This document shows, piece by piece, positions 1 through 7,991 of a stretch of DNA of 64,000 nucleotides. Origin of the DNA: Aeromonas simiae (GTDB lineage: Bacteria > Pseudomonadota > Gammaproteobacteria > Enterobacterales > Aeromonadaceae); contig NZ_CDBY01000030.1 in the NCBI RefSeq assembly GCF_000820125.1, positions 1 to 64,000 on the forward strand. Direction: 5' to 3'. Positions within the stretch are counted from its first letter, which is position 1. Every line of letters begins with the position of its first letter. Under the pieces are notes generated by a model. The model was not told the origin of the DNA and searched no databases. It worked only from the letters and a program-made list of their open reading frames with translations. The position numbers were made by a program, and so were the translations under genes.

Positions 1-93
1 GGGCGGCTGGCCGTGTGGCCCCTTGGGCATGGGCTCCATGGCCTGGCTCAGGGGGGCGATCAGCAGGGTCAGCAGCAGGGGGGCTCGGATCAT
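1..93 (-). CDS. Small exported protein, 5' end only (partial)
   Basis: Only the first 31 codons lie in the window; the gene runs off the left edge. The start ATG (93-91) has a GAGGAG ribosome site just upstream. Translation shows a signal peptide (MIRAPLLLTLLIAPLSQA) followed by a Met/Pro/Gly-rich mature start (MEPMPKGPHGQPP). The product should be periplasmic or secreted. Its place beside macAB and a CpxRA-like system fits a CpxP/Spy-type chaperone, but too little is visible to assign it. Two TTTAC words upstream (162-166 and 184-188, read as GTAAA on this strand) resemble CpxR half-sites, although their spacing is not standard. Confidence 0.6.
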   Translation of the reverse strand, partial: MIRAPLLLTLLIAPLSQAMEPMPKGPHGQPP

Positions 94-204
94 GACAATT
101 CTCCTCGAAATGGGTCGGTTCGCGGCCATTAGAGCCCTGCCTCTGTCTCTCCTCAATCGACTTTACGCCCCTTTTGCACTCCCTTTACACAGACGCGGCG
201 CATA

Positions 205-229
205 AAAAAACCGGGCCAGTGGCCCGGTT
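205..229 (-). terminator. Rho-independent terminator of macAB
   Basis: A 9-bp perfect stem (AACCGGGCC/GGCCCGGTT) with a 3-nt loop lies at 209-229. On the minus strand it is followed by a run of T (plus-strand A run 204-210). It lies about 100 bp past the macB stop codon. Confidence 0.85.
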
Positions 230-325
230 GAAAATCCCGCATGGCACGGGCATTCAGGCACCGGCCCAGGTGGGGGTGGGCCGGTCGTCGCTCGCGCCGG
301 GTCCCTCCGACGCGATGGACTGGGG

Positions 326-2260
326 TTACTCCCGCTCCAGCGCGTGGATGGGGTCCATGCGTGCGGCGCGGCGCGCCGGAGCGAAGCCAAACAGCAGGCC
401 GATCAGGGTCGAGCAGAGGCAGGCGGCCCCCATGGCCGGCAGGGAGTAGATCATCCGAAAATCGCTGCTGAAGTAGTCAAACAGCTGCCCTGCCAGCAGG
501 GAGAGCAGGATGCCGAGCACCCCGCCGAGCAGGCAGACCAGCACCGCCTCGATGAGAAACTGCTGCAAGATATCGCGGGTGCGCGCCCCCACCGCCATGC
601 GCAGGCCAATTTCGCGGGTGCGCTCGGTCACCGACACCAGCATGATGTTCATCACCCCTATCCCCCCCACCAGCAGCGAGATGAGGGCGATCATGGCGAT
701 CAGCAGGGTCAGGGTGGCGCTGGTCTGGGTGATGGTCTGGCGGATGCTGTCGGTGTTGAGCACGAAGAAGTCGCGGGTGCCGTGGCGGCTGTCGAGCAGC
801 CGGGTGATCCCCTCCTCGGCGGCGGCCAGCGGCACCGCATCGGCCACCCGCACGCTGATGCTGCGCAGATAGGTCTGGCCGAGCATCCGCTTCATGGCGG
901 TGGTGTAGGGGATCCAGACGTTGAGGTTCTCATCGCTGCCAAAGCCGCTCTGATTCTTGGCGGCGATGCCGATCACCCGGCACGGCAGCGGGCCGAGCAG
1001 GATCACCTGGCCAAGCGGGTCGACCCCTTCGCCAAACAGCTTGCTGCGGGTGTTCTCGTCGATCACCACCTCCTGGGCCAGGCTAGTCACGCTGGCGGCA
1101 TCGAAGCTCATGCCGGCGATCAAGCGATAGCCGCGCACCGTGAAGAACTGCTCGCCCACCCCGTTGACGCTGCCGCTGACCGAGACGTTGCCAAGGCGCA
1201 AGGTGGTACTGGTGGAGAGGCTGGGGGTGACGCTGTGGATGTAGGGGAGCTGGGCCAGCGCATCGGCATCGCCGCTGCGCAGGGTCTGGATGGCGGTCGA
1301 GCGCATGTCGCCAAAGCCGCGTCCGGGAAACACCTCCAAGGTGCTGGTGCCCATGGCGTTGATGTTCTCCAGCACCTTCTGCTGCGATCCCTGGCCGAGC
1401 GCCACCGTGGTCACCACAGAGGCGATGCCGATGATGATGCCGAGCATGGTGAGGAAGGTGCGCAGCCGCTGGGTCACCATGGAGAGCCAGGCCATGTGCA
1501 GGGCATCGCCAAAACCGGCCCAGGGGCGTGCCTGGCTGCGCTTTGGGGCCACCTTGCCCTCCGTTGGAGTGGAAGGGGCGCGGCGACGGTCGTCGACCAC
1601 TCGGCCATCTTTGAGCTCGATGATCCGCTCGGCGTGCTCGGCGATCCCCATGTCGTGGGTGACGATGATGATGGTGTGGCCCTGAGCATGCAGCTCCTTG
1701 AGGATCGCCAGCACCTCGGCGCCGCTGTGGCTGTCGAGGGCGCCGGTCGGCTCGTCGGCCAGGATCACCTCGCCGCCGTTGATGAGGGCGCGCGCGATAC
1801 TGACCCGCTGCTGCTGGCCGCCGGAGAGCTGGCTCGGCCTGTGCTCGAGCTTGTCGCCGAGCCCGAGCCGGGTCAGCAGGGCATCGGCGCGGTGGTGGCG
1901 CTCGGTTGTGGCAATGCCGGCGTAGAGGGCCGGCACCTCGACGTTGCCACGGGCATTGAGGTGAGAGAGCAGGTGGTAGCGCTGGAAGATGAAACCGAAG
2001 CGTTCGCGGCGCAGGGCGGCGAGCTGGTCGCCATCGAGGTCGGCGGTATCCTGACCGGCGATGCGGTAGTGACCCGTGCTGGGCCGATCCAGGCAGCCGA
2101 GCAGGTTCATCAGGGTCGACTTGCCCGAGCCCGAGGCCCCGACGATGGCCACCATCTCCCCCTTCTCGATGGAGAGGTTGATGTCGTGGAGCACGGTGGC
2201 GGCCTGCTCGCCCTCACCGAAGGTGCGGCCGATGCCGCTCAGTTGCAGGAGCACGCTCAT
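326..2260 (-). CDS. macB: MacB, macrolide/peptide export ABC transporter (ATPase-permease)
   Basis: Inner-membrane half of the MacAB-TolC tripartite pump, which couples ATP hydrolysis to export of macrolides, enterotoxin-type peptides or heme-related compounds from the periplasm. The 644 residues match the usual length of about 648. The N-terminal ATPase shows Walker [10 protein letters not shown] (41-49), signature LSGGQQQR (145-152) and Walker B VILADEP (165-171). A membrane segment near 265-290 precedes a large periplasmic region, and three membrane helices close the protein (about 520-640), the MacB/FtsX arrangement. It starts 1 bp after macA ends, so the two form an operon. A terminator follows at 205-229. 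Confidence 0.95.
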   Translation of the reverse strand: MSVLLQLSGIGRTFGEGEQAATVLHDINLSIEKGEMVAIVGASGSGKSTLMNLLGCLDRPSTGHYRIAGQDTADLDGDQLAALRRERFGFIFQRYHLLSHLNARGNVEVPALYAGIATTERHHRADALLTRLGLGDKLEHRPSQLSGGQQQRVSIARALINGGEVILADEPTGALDSHSGAEVLAILKELHAQGHTIIIVTHDMGIAEHAERIIELKDGRVVDDRRRAPSTPTEGKVAPKRSQARPWAGFGDALHMAWLSMVTQRLRTFLTMLGIIIGIASVVTTVALGQGSQQKVLENINAMGTSTLEVFPGRGFGDMRSTAIQTLRSGDADALAQLPYIHSVTPSLSTSTTLRLGNVSVSGSVNGVGEQFFTVRGYRLIAGMSFDAASVTSLAQEVVIDENTRSKLFGEGVDPLGQVILLGPLPCRVIGIAAKNQSGFGSDENLNVWIPYTTAMKRMLGQTYLRSISVRVADAVPLAAAEEGITRLLDSRHGTRDFFVLNTDSIRQTITQTSATLTLLIAMIALISLLVGGIGVMNIMLVSVTERTREIGLRMAVGARTRDILQQFLIEAVLVCLLGGVLGILLSLLAGQLFDYFSSDFRMIYSLPAMGAACLCSTLIGLLFGFAPARRAARMDPIHALERE

Positions 2261-2261
2261 A

Positions 2262-3443
2262 TCAGAGCCCCATCGGGCCGCGCATGCGCGGACGGTTGGC
2301 GCTGCTGGCCCCTTCGCCCGTGGTGCTGACGATCACCTTTTCCCCCTCCTTGAGCCCCTCCAGGATCTGGGCATGCACCTTGTTGTTGAGCCCCACCTTG
2401 ACCCGGCGCACGCTGACGCGCCCCTGCTCGTCGACCACTTGCACCTGATCCCCTTGCAGCGCCGGCGCCGGGATCACCAGGGCCTGGCTGACGCGGTCGA
2501 GCACCAGATAGACCTGGGCCGTCATGCTGATGCGCAGCACGCCGTCGGGGTTGGGCACGTCGAACAGGCCGTTGTAATAGATGGCGCTGCTGCTGGTGCT
2601 GGTGCTGCTCGTCGAGCTCGAGCTGGTGTCGCTGTTGATGCTGTCGGGGGCCGGCTCGATGGCGCGCAGGGTGGCCTCATAGCGGGTCTCGGGGGCGCCG
2701 AGGATGGTGAAATAGACCGGCATGCCGACCTTGGCCTTGATCACGTCGGCCTCGGAGATCTGGGCCTCCACCGTCATGGTGTCGAGCTGGGCGAGCTTCA
2801 TCAGGGTCGGGGCGCTTTGCACCGCGTTGACGGTCTGCCCCACTTCGACCGGAATGGCGACCACGGTGCCGTCGAGCGGCGCCCGGATCTGGGTGTAGCC
2901 GAGGTTGACCCGGGCGGTGTCGAGGGCGATCTCGGCCTGTACCCGCTGCGCTTGCAGGGCGCGGATCTCGGCGCGGGTCTGATCCAAGCTGGCCTTGGCC
3001 GTGTCATAGTCGGCCTGGCTCACCAGCCGGCGGGCCAGCAGGTTCTGCTGGCGGGTGAAGGTCAGCTCGGCATTGCGCAGTGCCGCCTGCTTGGCGGCGA
3101 TCTGGGCATCCAGATTGGTGCGCTGGGCTTCGGCGTCCTTGAGGCTGTTCTGCTGGGTCAGATCGTCGATCTCGGCCAGCAGATCACCGGCCTTGACCTT
3201 GTCGCCGAGGGCGACATGGAGGGCCTTGATCTGGCCCGAGACCTGGGCACCGACCGACACCTGCTTGCGCGCTTCTAAGGTGCCGTCGGCCAGCACCGAC
3301 TGCTCCAGATCGCGGCGCTCGGCGCTGGCGGTGATGTACTGGGCGCCGCTTCCGGCGTCGCCTTGGCGGCCAAACGCGAACCAGATGAACAGGGCAAACA
3401 GTGGCAACAGCCACCACAGCAGACGTGGGTGCAGACGGGGCAT
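2262..3443 (-). CDS. macA: MacA, periplasmic adaptor of the MacAB-TolC pump
   Basis: Membrane fusion protein of 393 residues. An N-terminal membrane anchor ([18 protein letters not shown]) is followed by the biotinyl-lipoyl half motif ([21 protein letters not shown]), a long coiled-coil hairpin (about 100-175), the second lipoyl half and a beta-barrel with a membrane-proximal domain. A Ser/Thr-rich stretch near 270-290 ([17 protein letters not shown]) is a low-complexity insertion. MacA stimulates MacB ATPase and docks to TolC. macB follows 1 bp downstream. It is transcribed divergently from the CpxR-like regulator, with a shared intergenic region at 3444-3591. Confidence 0.93.
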   Translation of the reverse strand: MPRLHPRLLWWLLPLFALFIWFAFGRQGDAGSGAQYITASAERRDLEQSVLADGTLEARKQVSVGAQVSGQIKALHVALGDKVKAGDLLAEIDDLTQQNSLKDAEAQRTNLDAQIAAKQAALRNAELTFTRQQNLLARRLVSQADYDTAKASLDQTRAEIRALQAQRVQAEIALDTARVNLGYTQIRAPLDGTVVAIPVEVGQTVNAVQSAPTLMKLAQLDTMTVEAQISEADVIKAKVGMPVYFTILGAPETRYEATLRAIEPAPDSINSDTSSSSTSSTSTSSSAIYYNGLFDVPNPDGVLRISMTAQVYLVLDRVSQALVIPAPALQGDQVQVVDEQGRVSVRRVKVGLNNKVHAQILEGLKEGEKVIVSTTGEGASSANRPRMRGPMGL

Positions 3444-3516
3444 GAGCTCGGGTATCCTCTTGCTAGACAGGGTGGGACTCTATCCCATTTACCGGTTAAG
3501 GCTCTCTTCCAGAAGC

Positions 3517-3532
3517 GTAAGGATTGCGTAAA
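3517..3532 (+). promoter_or_regulatory. Candidate CpxR box between macA and the CpxR-like gene
   Basis: Two direct half-sites, GTAAG (3517-3521) and GTAAA (3528-3532), are separated by 6 bp. This is close to the known CpxR pattern GTAAA-N5-GTAAA. The site lies in the divergent region and could serve autoregulation and macAB control. Assignment is by pattern only. Confidence 0.4.
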
Positions 3533-3591
3533 GGCAGCTGTGACGGCAAGGGGAAGTGGAGACAATGCGCCCTCGCCGAAGAGGAGGAAAG

Positions 3592-4275
3592 ATGAAGATT
3601 CTGCTGGTCGACGATGATCTCGAACTGGGCGCCATGCTGGGGGAGTACCTGCGTGCAGAGGGGTTTGCCACTACCCATGTGGCCACCGGCCGGGAAGGGG
3701 TCGAGGCGGCGCTCTCGGGCCGCTACGCGGCGCTGGTGCTCGACGTCATGCTGCCCGATCTGAGCGGCACCGAGGTGCTGCGCGAGGTGCGCCGTCAGAG
3801 CCGGCTGCCCATCATCATGTTGACCGCCAAGGGGGACAACATCGACCGGGTGGTGGGGCTCGAGATGGGGGCCGATGACTACATGCCTAAGCCCTGCTAT
3901 CCGCGCGAGCTGGTGGCCCGGCTGCGCGCCGTGCTGCGCCGGGTGGGGGAGGAGTCTCAGGGCCATCGCCCCGAGGTGCTGACCTTAGGGGGCCTGATGC
4001 TGAGCCCGGCCAACCGCACCTGCGCCTGGCGCGCCCTGCCGCTCGATCTGACTGCCACCGAGTTCAACATGCTCGAGCTGCTGCTGCGCGCGCCCGAGCA
4101 GGTGGTGACCAAGGATGTGCTCTCGTTGCAGGGCATCGGCCGCCCGCGTGAGGCGTATGACCGCAGTGTCGACGTGCACATCTGCAACCTGCGCCAGAAG
4201 CTGCATCTGCGGGCCGGTGACAGCCTCTCCATCGAGACCATCCGCAGCATAGGGTACAAGCTCGTATGCTGCTGA
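3592..4275 (+). CDS. CpxR-like OmpR-family response regulator
   Basis: DNA-binding response regulator of 227 residues. The receiver has the acidic pocket VDDD (6-9), phospho-acceptor Asp51 (VLDVMLP) and the conserved Lys100 in ADDYMPKP. A winged-helix output domain follows (about 130-225). The phrases GADDYMPKP, RELVARLRAVLRR and the C-terminal wing resemble CpxR more than other OmpR regulators. The start at 3592 is preferred over an upstream in-frame GTG (3556) because GAGGAGGAAAG sits directly before it. It overlaps the sensor kinase by 10 bp. The expected role is envelope-stress control, probably including the divergent macAB. Whether it is the only CpxR of the genome cannot be seen here. 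Confidence 0.85.
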   Translation: MKILLVDDDLELGAMLGEYLRAEGFATTHVATGREGVEAALSGRYAALVLDVMLPDLSGTEVLREVRRQSRLPIIMLTAKGDNIDRVVGLEMGADDYMPKPCYPRELVARLRAVLRRVGEESQGHRPEVLTLGGLMLSPANRTCAWRALPLDLTATEFNMLELLLRAPEQVVTKDVLSLQGIGRPREAYDRSVDVHICNLRQKLHLRAGDSLSIETIRSIGYKLVCC

Positions 4276-5567
4276 CCAGCCGCCTGTTCTGGAAGATCCT
4301 GCTCGGCTTCTGGCTCGCCATCATAGTGGTGAGCCAGCTGCTATGGATTGGTTTTAGCCTGTATGACAGGGAGCCCCCGGAAGAGCGGATGGCCCGCCAT
4401 GTCGCCAGCCAGCAGTTGGCCGCCGCCGTGAGCCTGTTCGAGGTGGGCGGGGAAGCGGCGTTGACACGCTGGTTGGCAAGCTGGCCCATCGATGAGCGCG
4501 ATCTGCTACGGCTTATCGCCACCCCGAGTGTCACCGCATCACTGAAACCGGATGGGGCACGGCCACCGGCCCCCGTGCTGACCCGTCAGGTTGTGTCGCC
4601 ACAGGGGCAAACTTATCAACTTGTCTATCACGTCGGCGCTCTGCGTGAGCGGATGACGCCCCCCTCGCGCCCGTTGCAGTGGCTCAAGATCCCGCCCCCC
4701 ATGTTGTGGATTGGCGGGCTGGGGGGACTGCTGTTCAGTATCTTTTTCGCCTGGCACCTGACTAGGCCGGTGCGCCTGCTGCGTCAGGGGTGCGGCCAGG
4801 TGGCCCAGGGGGATCTCGCGGTGCGTCTGCTGCCGCAACTGCGCCACCGCCACGATGAGCTGAGCGCCCTGGCCCACGATTTCGATCTGATGGTGGAGCG
4901 GCTCCAGCAACTGGTGCACGGCCGGGAACAGTTGCTGCACGATGTCTCCCACGAGCTGCGCTCGCCGCTGGCGCGGGTGCGCCTGGCGCTGGGGCTGGCC
5001 GAGCAGAGCGCCGACAAGGTGCCGGCCTCATTGCAACGCATCGAGCAGGAGACCGAGCGGATGGATCGGCTGATCGGCGAGCTGCTCGAGCTGGCCCGCG
5101 CCGAACAAGGGCACGCCCCCGAGCTGGGGTATTTTGACTTGCAGGGGCTGGTCGAGGCCGTGGTGGCCGACGCCCGTTTCGAGGGGGAGCGCGCCCAGGT
5201 CGCGGTGCGGCTGGAAGGGGAGTGCCGCCGCACCCTCAGCGGTAACGCCGAGCTGGTGCGAAGGGCGCTGGAGAACGTGGTGCGCAATGCCCTGCGCTTC
5301 AGCCGGGCCGGCCAAAGCGTCACCCTCAGCCTGGCCGAAGCCGAGGGGCAGGCGCTGATCTGCGTCTGTGACGAGGGGCCGGGGATCGAGGAGGAGAAGC
5401 TCGCCAGCATGTTCGATCCCTTCGTGCGCATCGGCGCCGTCGGCAAGGGTTATGGCCTGGGGCTGGCGATTGCCCGGCGCGCCTTGATTTGCCAGGGGGG
5501 GCAGATCAAGGCCGAGAACCGGGCGCAGGGGGGATTGATGGTGACCTTGAGCCTGCCTTGCCGCTGA
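4266..5567 (+). CDS. CpxA-like sensor histidine kinase
   Basis: Inner-membrane kinase of 433 residues paired with the preceding regulator (10-bp overlap). First membrane helix about 8-32, periplasmic sensor about 33-145, second helix about 147-164, HAMP linker, dimerisation domain with phospho-His229 (DVSHELRSPL), then an ATPase with the N box, DEGPG and GYGLGLAIA lids. The periplasmic part is about 110 residues, similar to or slightly shorter than that of enteric CpxA. It should phosphorylate the CpxR-like regulator in response to envelope stress. The substrate assignment comes from synteny and resemblance. Confidence 0.85.
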   Translation: MLLTSRLFWKILLGFWLAIIVVSQLLWIGFSLYDREPPEERMARHVASQQLAAAVSLFEVGGEAALTRWLASWPIDERDLLRLIATPSVTASLKPDGARPPAPVLTRQVVSPQGQTYQLVYHVGALRERMTPPSRPLQWLKIPPPMLWIGGLGGLLFSIFFAWHLTRPVRLLRQGCGQVAQGDLAVRLLPQLRHRHDELSALAHDFDLMVERLQQLVHGREQLLHDVSHELRSPLARVRLALGLAEQSADKVPASLQRIEQETERMDRLIGELLELARAEQGHAPELGYFDLQGLVEAVVADARFEGERAQVAVRLEGECRRTLSGNAELVRRALENVVRNALRFSRAGQSVTLSLAEAEGQALICVCDEGPGIEEEKLASMFDPFVRIGAVGKGYGLGLAIARRALICQGGQIKAENRAQGGLMVTLSLPCR

Positions 5568-5592
5568 GGCGCCCCCTTCGTCCGTGCCAAAA

Positions 5593-5619
5593 AAGAGGGC
5601 CCGCAGTGCGGGCCCTCTT
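5593..5619. terminator. Bidirectional terminator between CpxA-like and MFS genes
   Basis: A 12-bp perfect stem (AAGAGGGCCCGC/GCGGGCCCTCTT) with a 3-nt AGT loop has an A run on the left and TTTATAT on the right. It serves both convergent genes. Confidence 0.85.
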
Positions 5620-5631
5620 TATATTTCTCGT

Positions 5632-7209
5632 TTAGCTGGAGAGATAGTGCTCTACCCGGCTGTCGTGGCACAGGGCGCGGATCTGCGCCTGCAACTGTGC
5701 CTCTTCGTCGGTGACTCGCTCATGCTGGCGCAGGTGATCGAGCCAGGAGGGGAGCACGAAGGTTTCGATGAAATCCCGGCTCTCCTGATCGCGGAACAGA
5801 TGCCACTCACGGCCCCCATCACGGCGACGGGTTTCGCCGAGCTGATGCATCAGCTTGCGAAAGGCCTCCTCCTGATCGCTCATGACCTGATAGCGCACTT
5901 GGATCATCACGGGGCCATCCTGCTGGTGAGCCGGGTCCACCTCTGCCGGCTCGGGCCAGTGGTGGCTTGGCTGCAATGAGCGTTCGCCTGCATCCAGATG
6001 TATCCGGGTGGTGAAGGGGATCAGCAGCAGCATGCCGACGGCCGCCGCCAGCAGGGCGGTGGTCACGCCAAAATGGCTGGCCACCTGACCCCAGCTGAGG
6101 GAGCCCAGCGCCATGGCACCGGAGAAGACCGTCAGGTAGAGCGAGAGACCGCGGGCGCGCACCCAGTCAGGCAGTGCGCCCTGGGCGGCGATCATCAGGC
6201 TCGACAGGGTGGCAATCCAGCTGGCACCGGCCACCAACCCGGCCAACAGGGCCAGTGGTGCGGATTTGGAGGTCGCCAGTACCAGCAGAACCAGGGCAGT
6301 ACCGATGGAGCCCAGCATCACTATGTAGTGACCCGAGAGGTGGCGACGCAGGCGGGGCAGCAACAGGGCACCGAGCACGGCGCCGATACCGACGCTGGCG
6401 GTCAGGGCGCCATAGAGGGTGGCATCCCCGTTGAGTTGCAGGCGAGCCACCAACGGCAGCATGGCCCAGTAGGCGCTGGCAAACAGGAAGAAGGCGGCGG
6501 AACGCAGCAGCACGCCGATCAGCGCCGGGCTACGGCGGGCATAGCGCAGCCCCGCCACCACGGCGGGCAGCACCCGTTCGGCCGGTAGCCGATTGCTCGT
6601 ACCACTTTCACCCCGCCACCACCAAAGGGCGGCCAGAATGGCCAGGAAGCTGACCGCATTGAGCAGGAAGGGCATCGCCATGCCGATCTGGGCGATCAGC
6701 AGGCCGGCCAACGCCGGGCCGATGGCACGGCTGATGTTGATCCCCATGCTGTTGAGGGCGATACCGGCTTGCAGCTCTTTACGCTCCAGCAGGCTTGGCA
6801 CAATCGCTTGCCAGGCCGGCGCCAGGAAGGCGGCACCGCAACCGAGCAGGAAGGTGATGAGCAGCAGGCCGTGGCTGCTGGCATTACCGCTTTGTACCTG
6901 GAAGGCCAGGAAGGCCGCCGCCAGCAGCATCATGGCGTTCACCACCAGCAGCAGGCGGCGTCGGTCGAGGATGTCGGCCATGGCGCCGGCCGGCAGAGCC
7001 AGCAGGAACACCGGTAGGGTGGTCATGGCCTGCACGGCGGCGATCATACCCGGATTGGGGTCCAGGCTGGTCATCAGCCAGCCGGCACCCACGTCGTGCA
7101 TCCAGGTGCCGACATTGGAGAACAGGGTCGCTAGCCAGAGCACCAGAAAGGCGCGCTGCCGAAACGGCGACCAGGGAGAGACGGTCTGGTTAGCCACGGT
7201 AGCGTTCAT
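5632..7209 (-). CDS. MFS exporter of the MFS_3/EntS-like family with soluble C-terminal domain
   Basis: About 12 membrane helices (residues 20-420) with an MFS loop motif (GAMADILDRRRLL) resemble the drug/siderophore-exporter MFS_3 group. A soluble tail of about 100 residues (starting near VMIQVRYQVMSDQEEAFRKL) resembles an antibiotic-biosynthesis-monooxygenase-type alpha/beta fold, which is seen in some MFS_3 members. The start is set at ATG 7209 (525 residues), inside the end of the pirin gene. An upstream in-frame ATG (7251) would add 14 residues that are out of character. It is the last gene of the ycaC-type operon, so it probably exports a metabolite or toxic product of the operon. The substrate is unknown. 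Confidence 0.8.
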   Translation of the reverse strand: MNATVANQTVSPWSPFRQRAFLVLWLATLFSNVGTWMHDVGAGWLMTSLDPNPGMIAAVQAMTTLPVFLLALPAGAMADILDRRRLLLVVNAMMLLAAAFLAFQVQSGNASSHGLLLITFLLGCGAAFLAPAWQAIVPSLLERKELQAGIALNSMGINISRAIGPALAGLLIAQIGMAMPFLLNAVSFLAILAALWWWRGESGTSNRLPAERVLPAVVAGLRYARRSPALIGVLLRSAAFFLFASAYWAMLPLVARLQLNGDATLYGALTASVGIGAVLGALLLPRLRRHLSGHYIVMLGSIGTALVLLVLATSKSAPLALLAGLVAGASWIATLSSLMIAAQGALPDWVRARGLSLYLTVFSGAMALGSLSWGQVASHFGVTTALLAAAVGMLLLIPFTTRIHLDAGERSLQPSHHWPEPAEVDPAHQQDGPVMIQVRYQVMSDQEEAFRKLMHQLGETRRRDGGREWHLFRDQESRDFIETFVLPSWLDHLRQHERVTDEEAQLQAQIRALCHDSRVEHYLSS

Positions 7210-7942
7210 CCATGCGTTGCATCTCGATGATGATGACGTGGCCATGACCACTGGGCGCCTTCATGCGCAGGGTGGCCGGGCCGGTCACCTCCAGCGAGTC
7301 GCGTTCAGCCAGGGAGGTCATCCCTTCCAGCTCCACGCCTCCCTCCATGCAACTGACATAGGCCTGACGCCCTTCGGCCAGCTCGAACACCACCTCGGCA
7401 TCGTTGCGGGTCAGCTCGGTGACATGGAAGTTGACGTCCTGGTTGAGGTGCAGCGGGGTATCCAGGCCGCCGTGCAGCGGGCTGACCAGGTGCAGCAGAC
7501 GGTTCTCCCGCTCGCTGGCGGCAGGCTTGGCGCTGCCGTAGCGGATCTCCAGCCCCTGGGCCGGCGGCAGGATCCAGATCTGCATGAAACGGGTCCACTC
7601 ATCGTGCTTGTTGAGCTCGGAGTGGGTCAAGCCGGTACCGGCGGTGATGGCCTGGATATGGCCACGCTCAAGCACCTCTTCTTCGTCGGTGACGCTGTCC
7701 CAATGGGTCAGCTTGCCGTGCAGCAGGTAGCTGACGATCTCCATGTCACGGTGCGGGTGCTGGTCGAAGCCGCTGTGTGGCTGTACGTCATCGTCGTTGA
7801 CCACCCGCAGCGCACCGTAGTGGATGTTTTCCGGGTCGTAGTAGTTGGCAAACGAGAAGTGGAAGTAGGTGTTGGCAGGGTGATACTCACTGGCCGGCAA
7901 ATAGTGAAGCTGGTCGGCCGGGCGCTTGATGAATTGAGTCAT
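7190..7942 (-). CDS. Pirin-family bicupin (YhhW-like, possible quercetinase)
   Basis: A 250-residue protein with two cupin domains. The N-terminal domain keeps the four pirin metal ligands: His62 and His64 (DQHPHRDMEI), His107 and Glu109 (GTGLTHSEL). Bacterial pirins such as YhhW can cleave quercetin with an Fe or other divalent ion, and others respond to oxidative stress. The gene lies 49 bp after the amidohydrolase, and its end overlaps the start of the MFS gene by 20 bp, so it belongs to the same operon. The substrate cannot be told from the sequence. Confidence 0.88.
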   Translation of the reverse strand: MTQFIKRPADQLHYLPASEYHPANTYFHFSFANYYDPENIHYGALRVVNDDDVQPHSGFDQHPHRDMEIVSYLLHGKLTHWDSVTDEEEVLERGHIQAITAGTGLTHSELNKHDEWTRFMQIWILPPAQGLEIRYGSAKPAASERENRLLHLVSPLHGGLDTPLHLNQDVNFHVTELTRNDAEVVFELAEGRQAYVSCMEGGVELEGMTSLAERDSLEVTGPATLRMKAPSGHGHVIIIEMQRMDERYRG

Positions 7943-7991
7943 GTAATGCTCCGGTTAAGAGGGCGCCGCCAGTGCGGCGCCCGGGTGAGGG

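Noticed and set aside
344-2329. 661-codon plus-strand frame opposite macB
   Set aside because: Shadow of macB in high-GC sequence; His/Gly/Ala-rich with no domain, and the minus strand is clearly macB.
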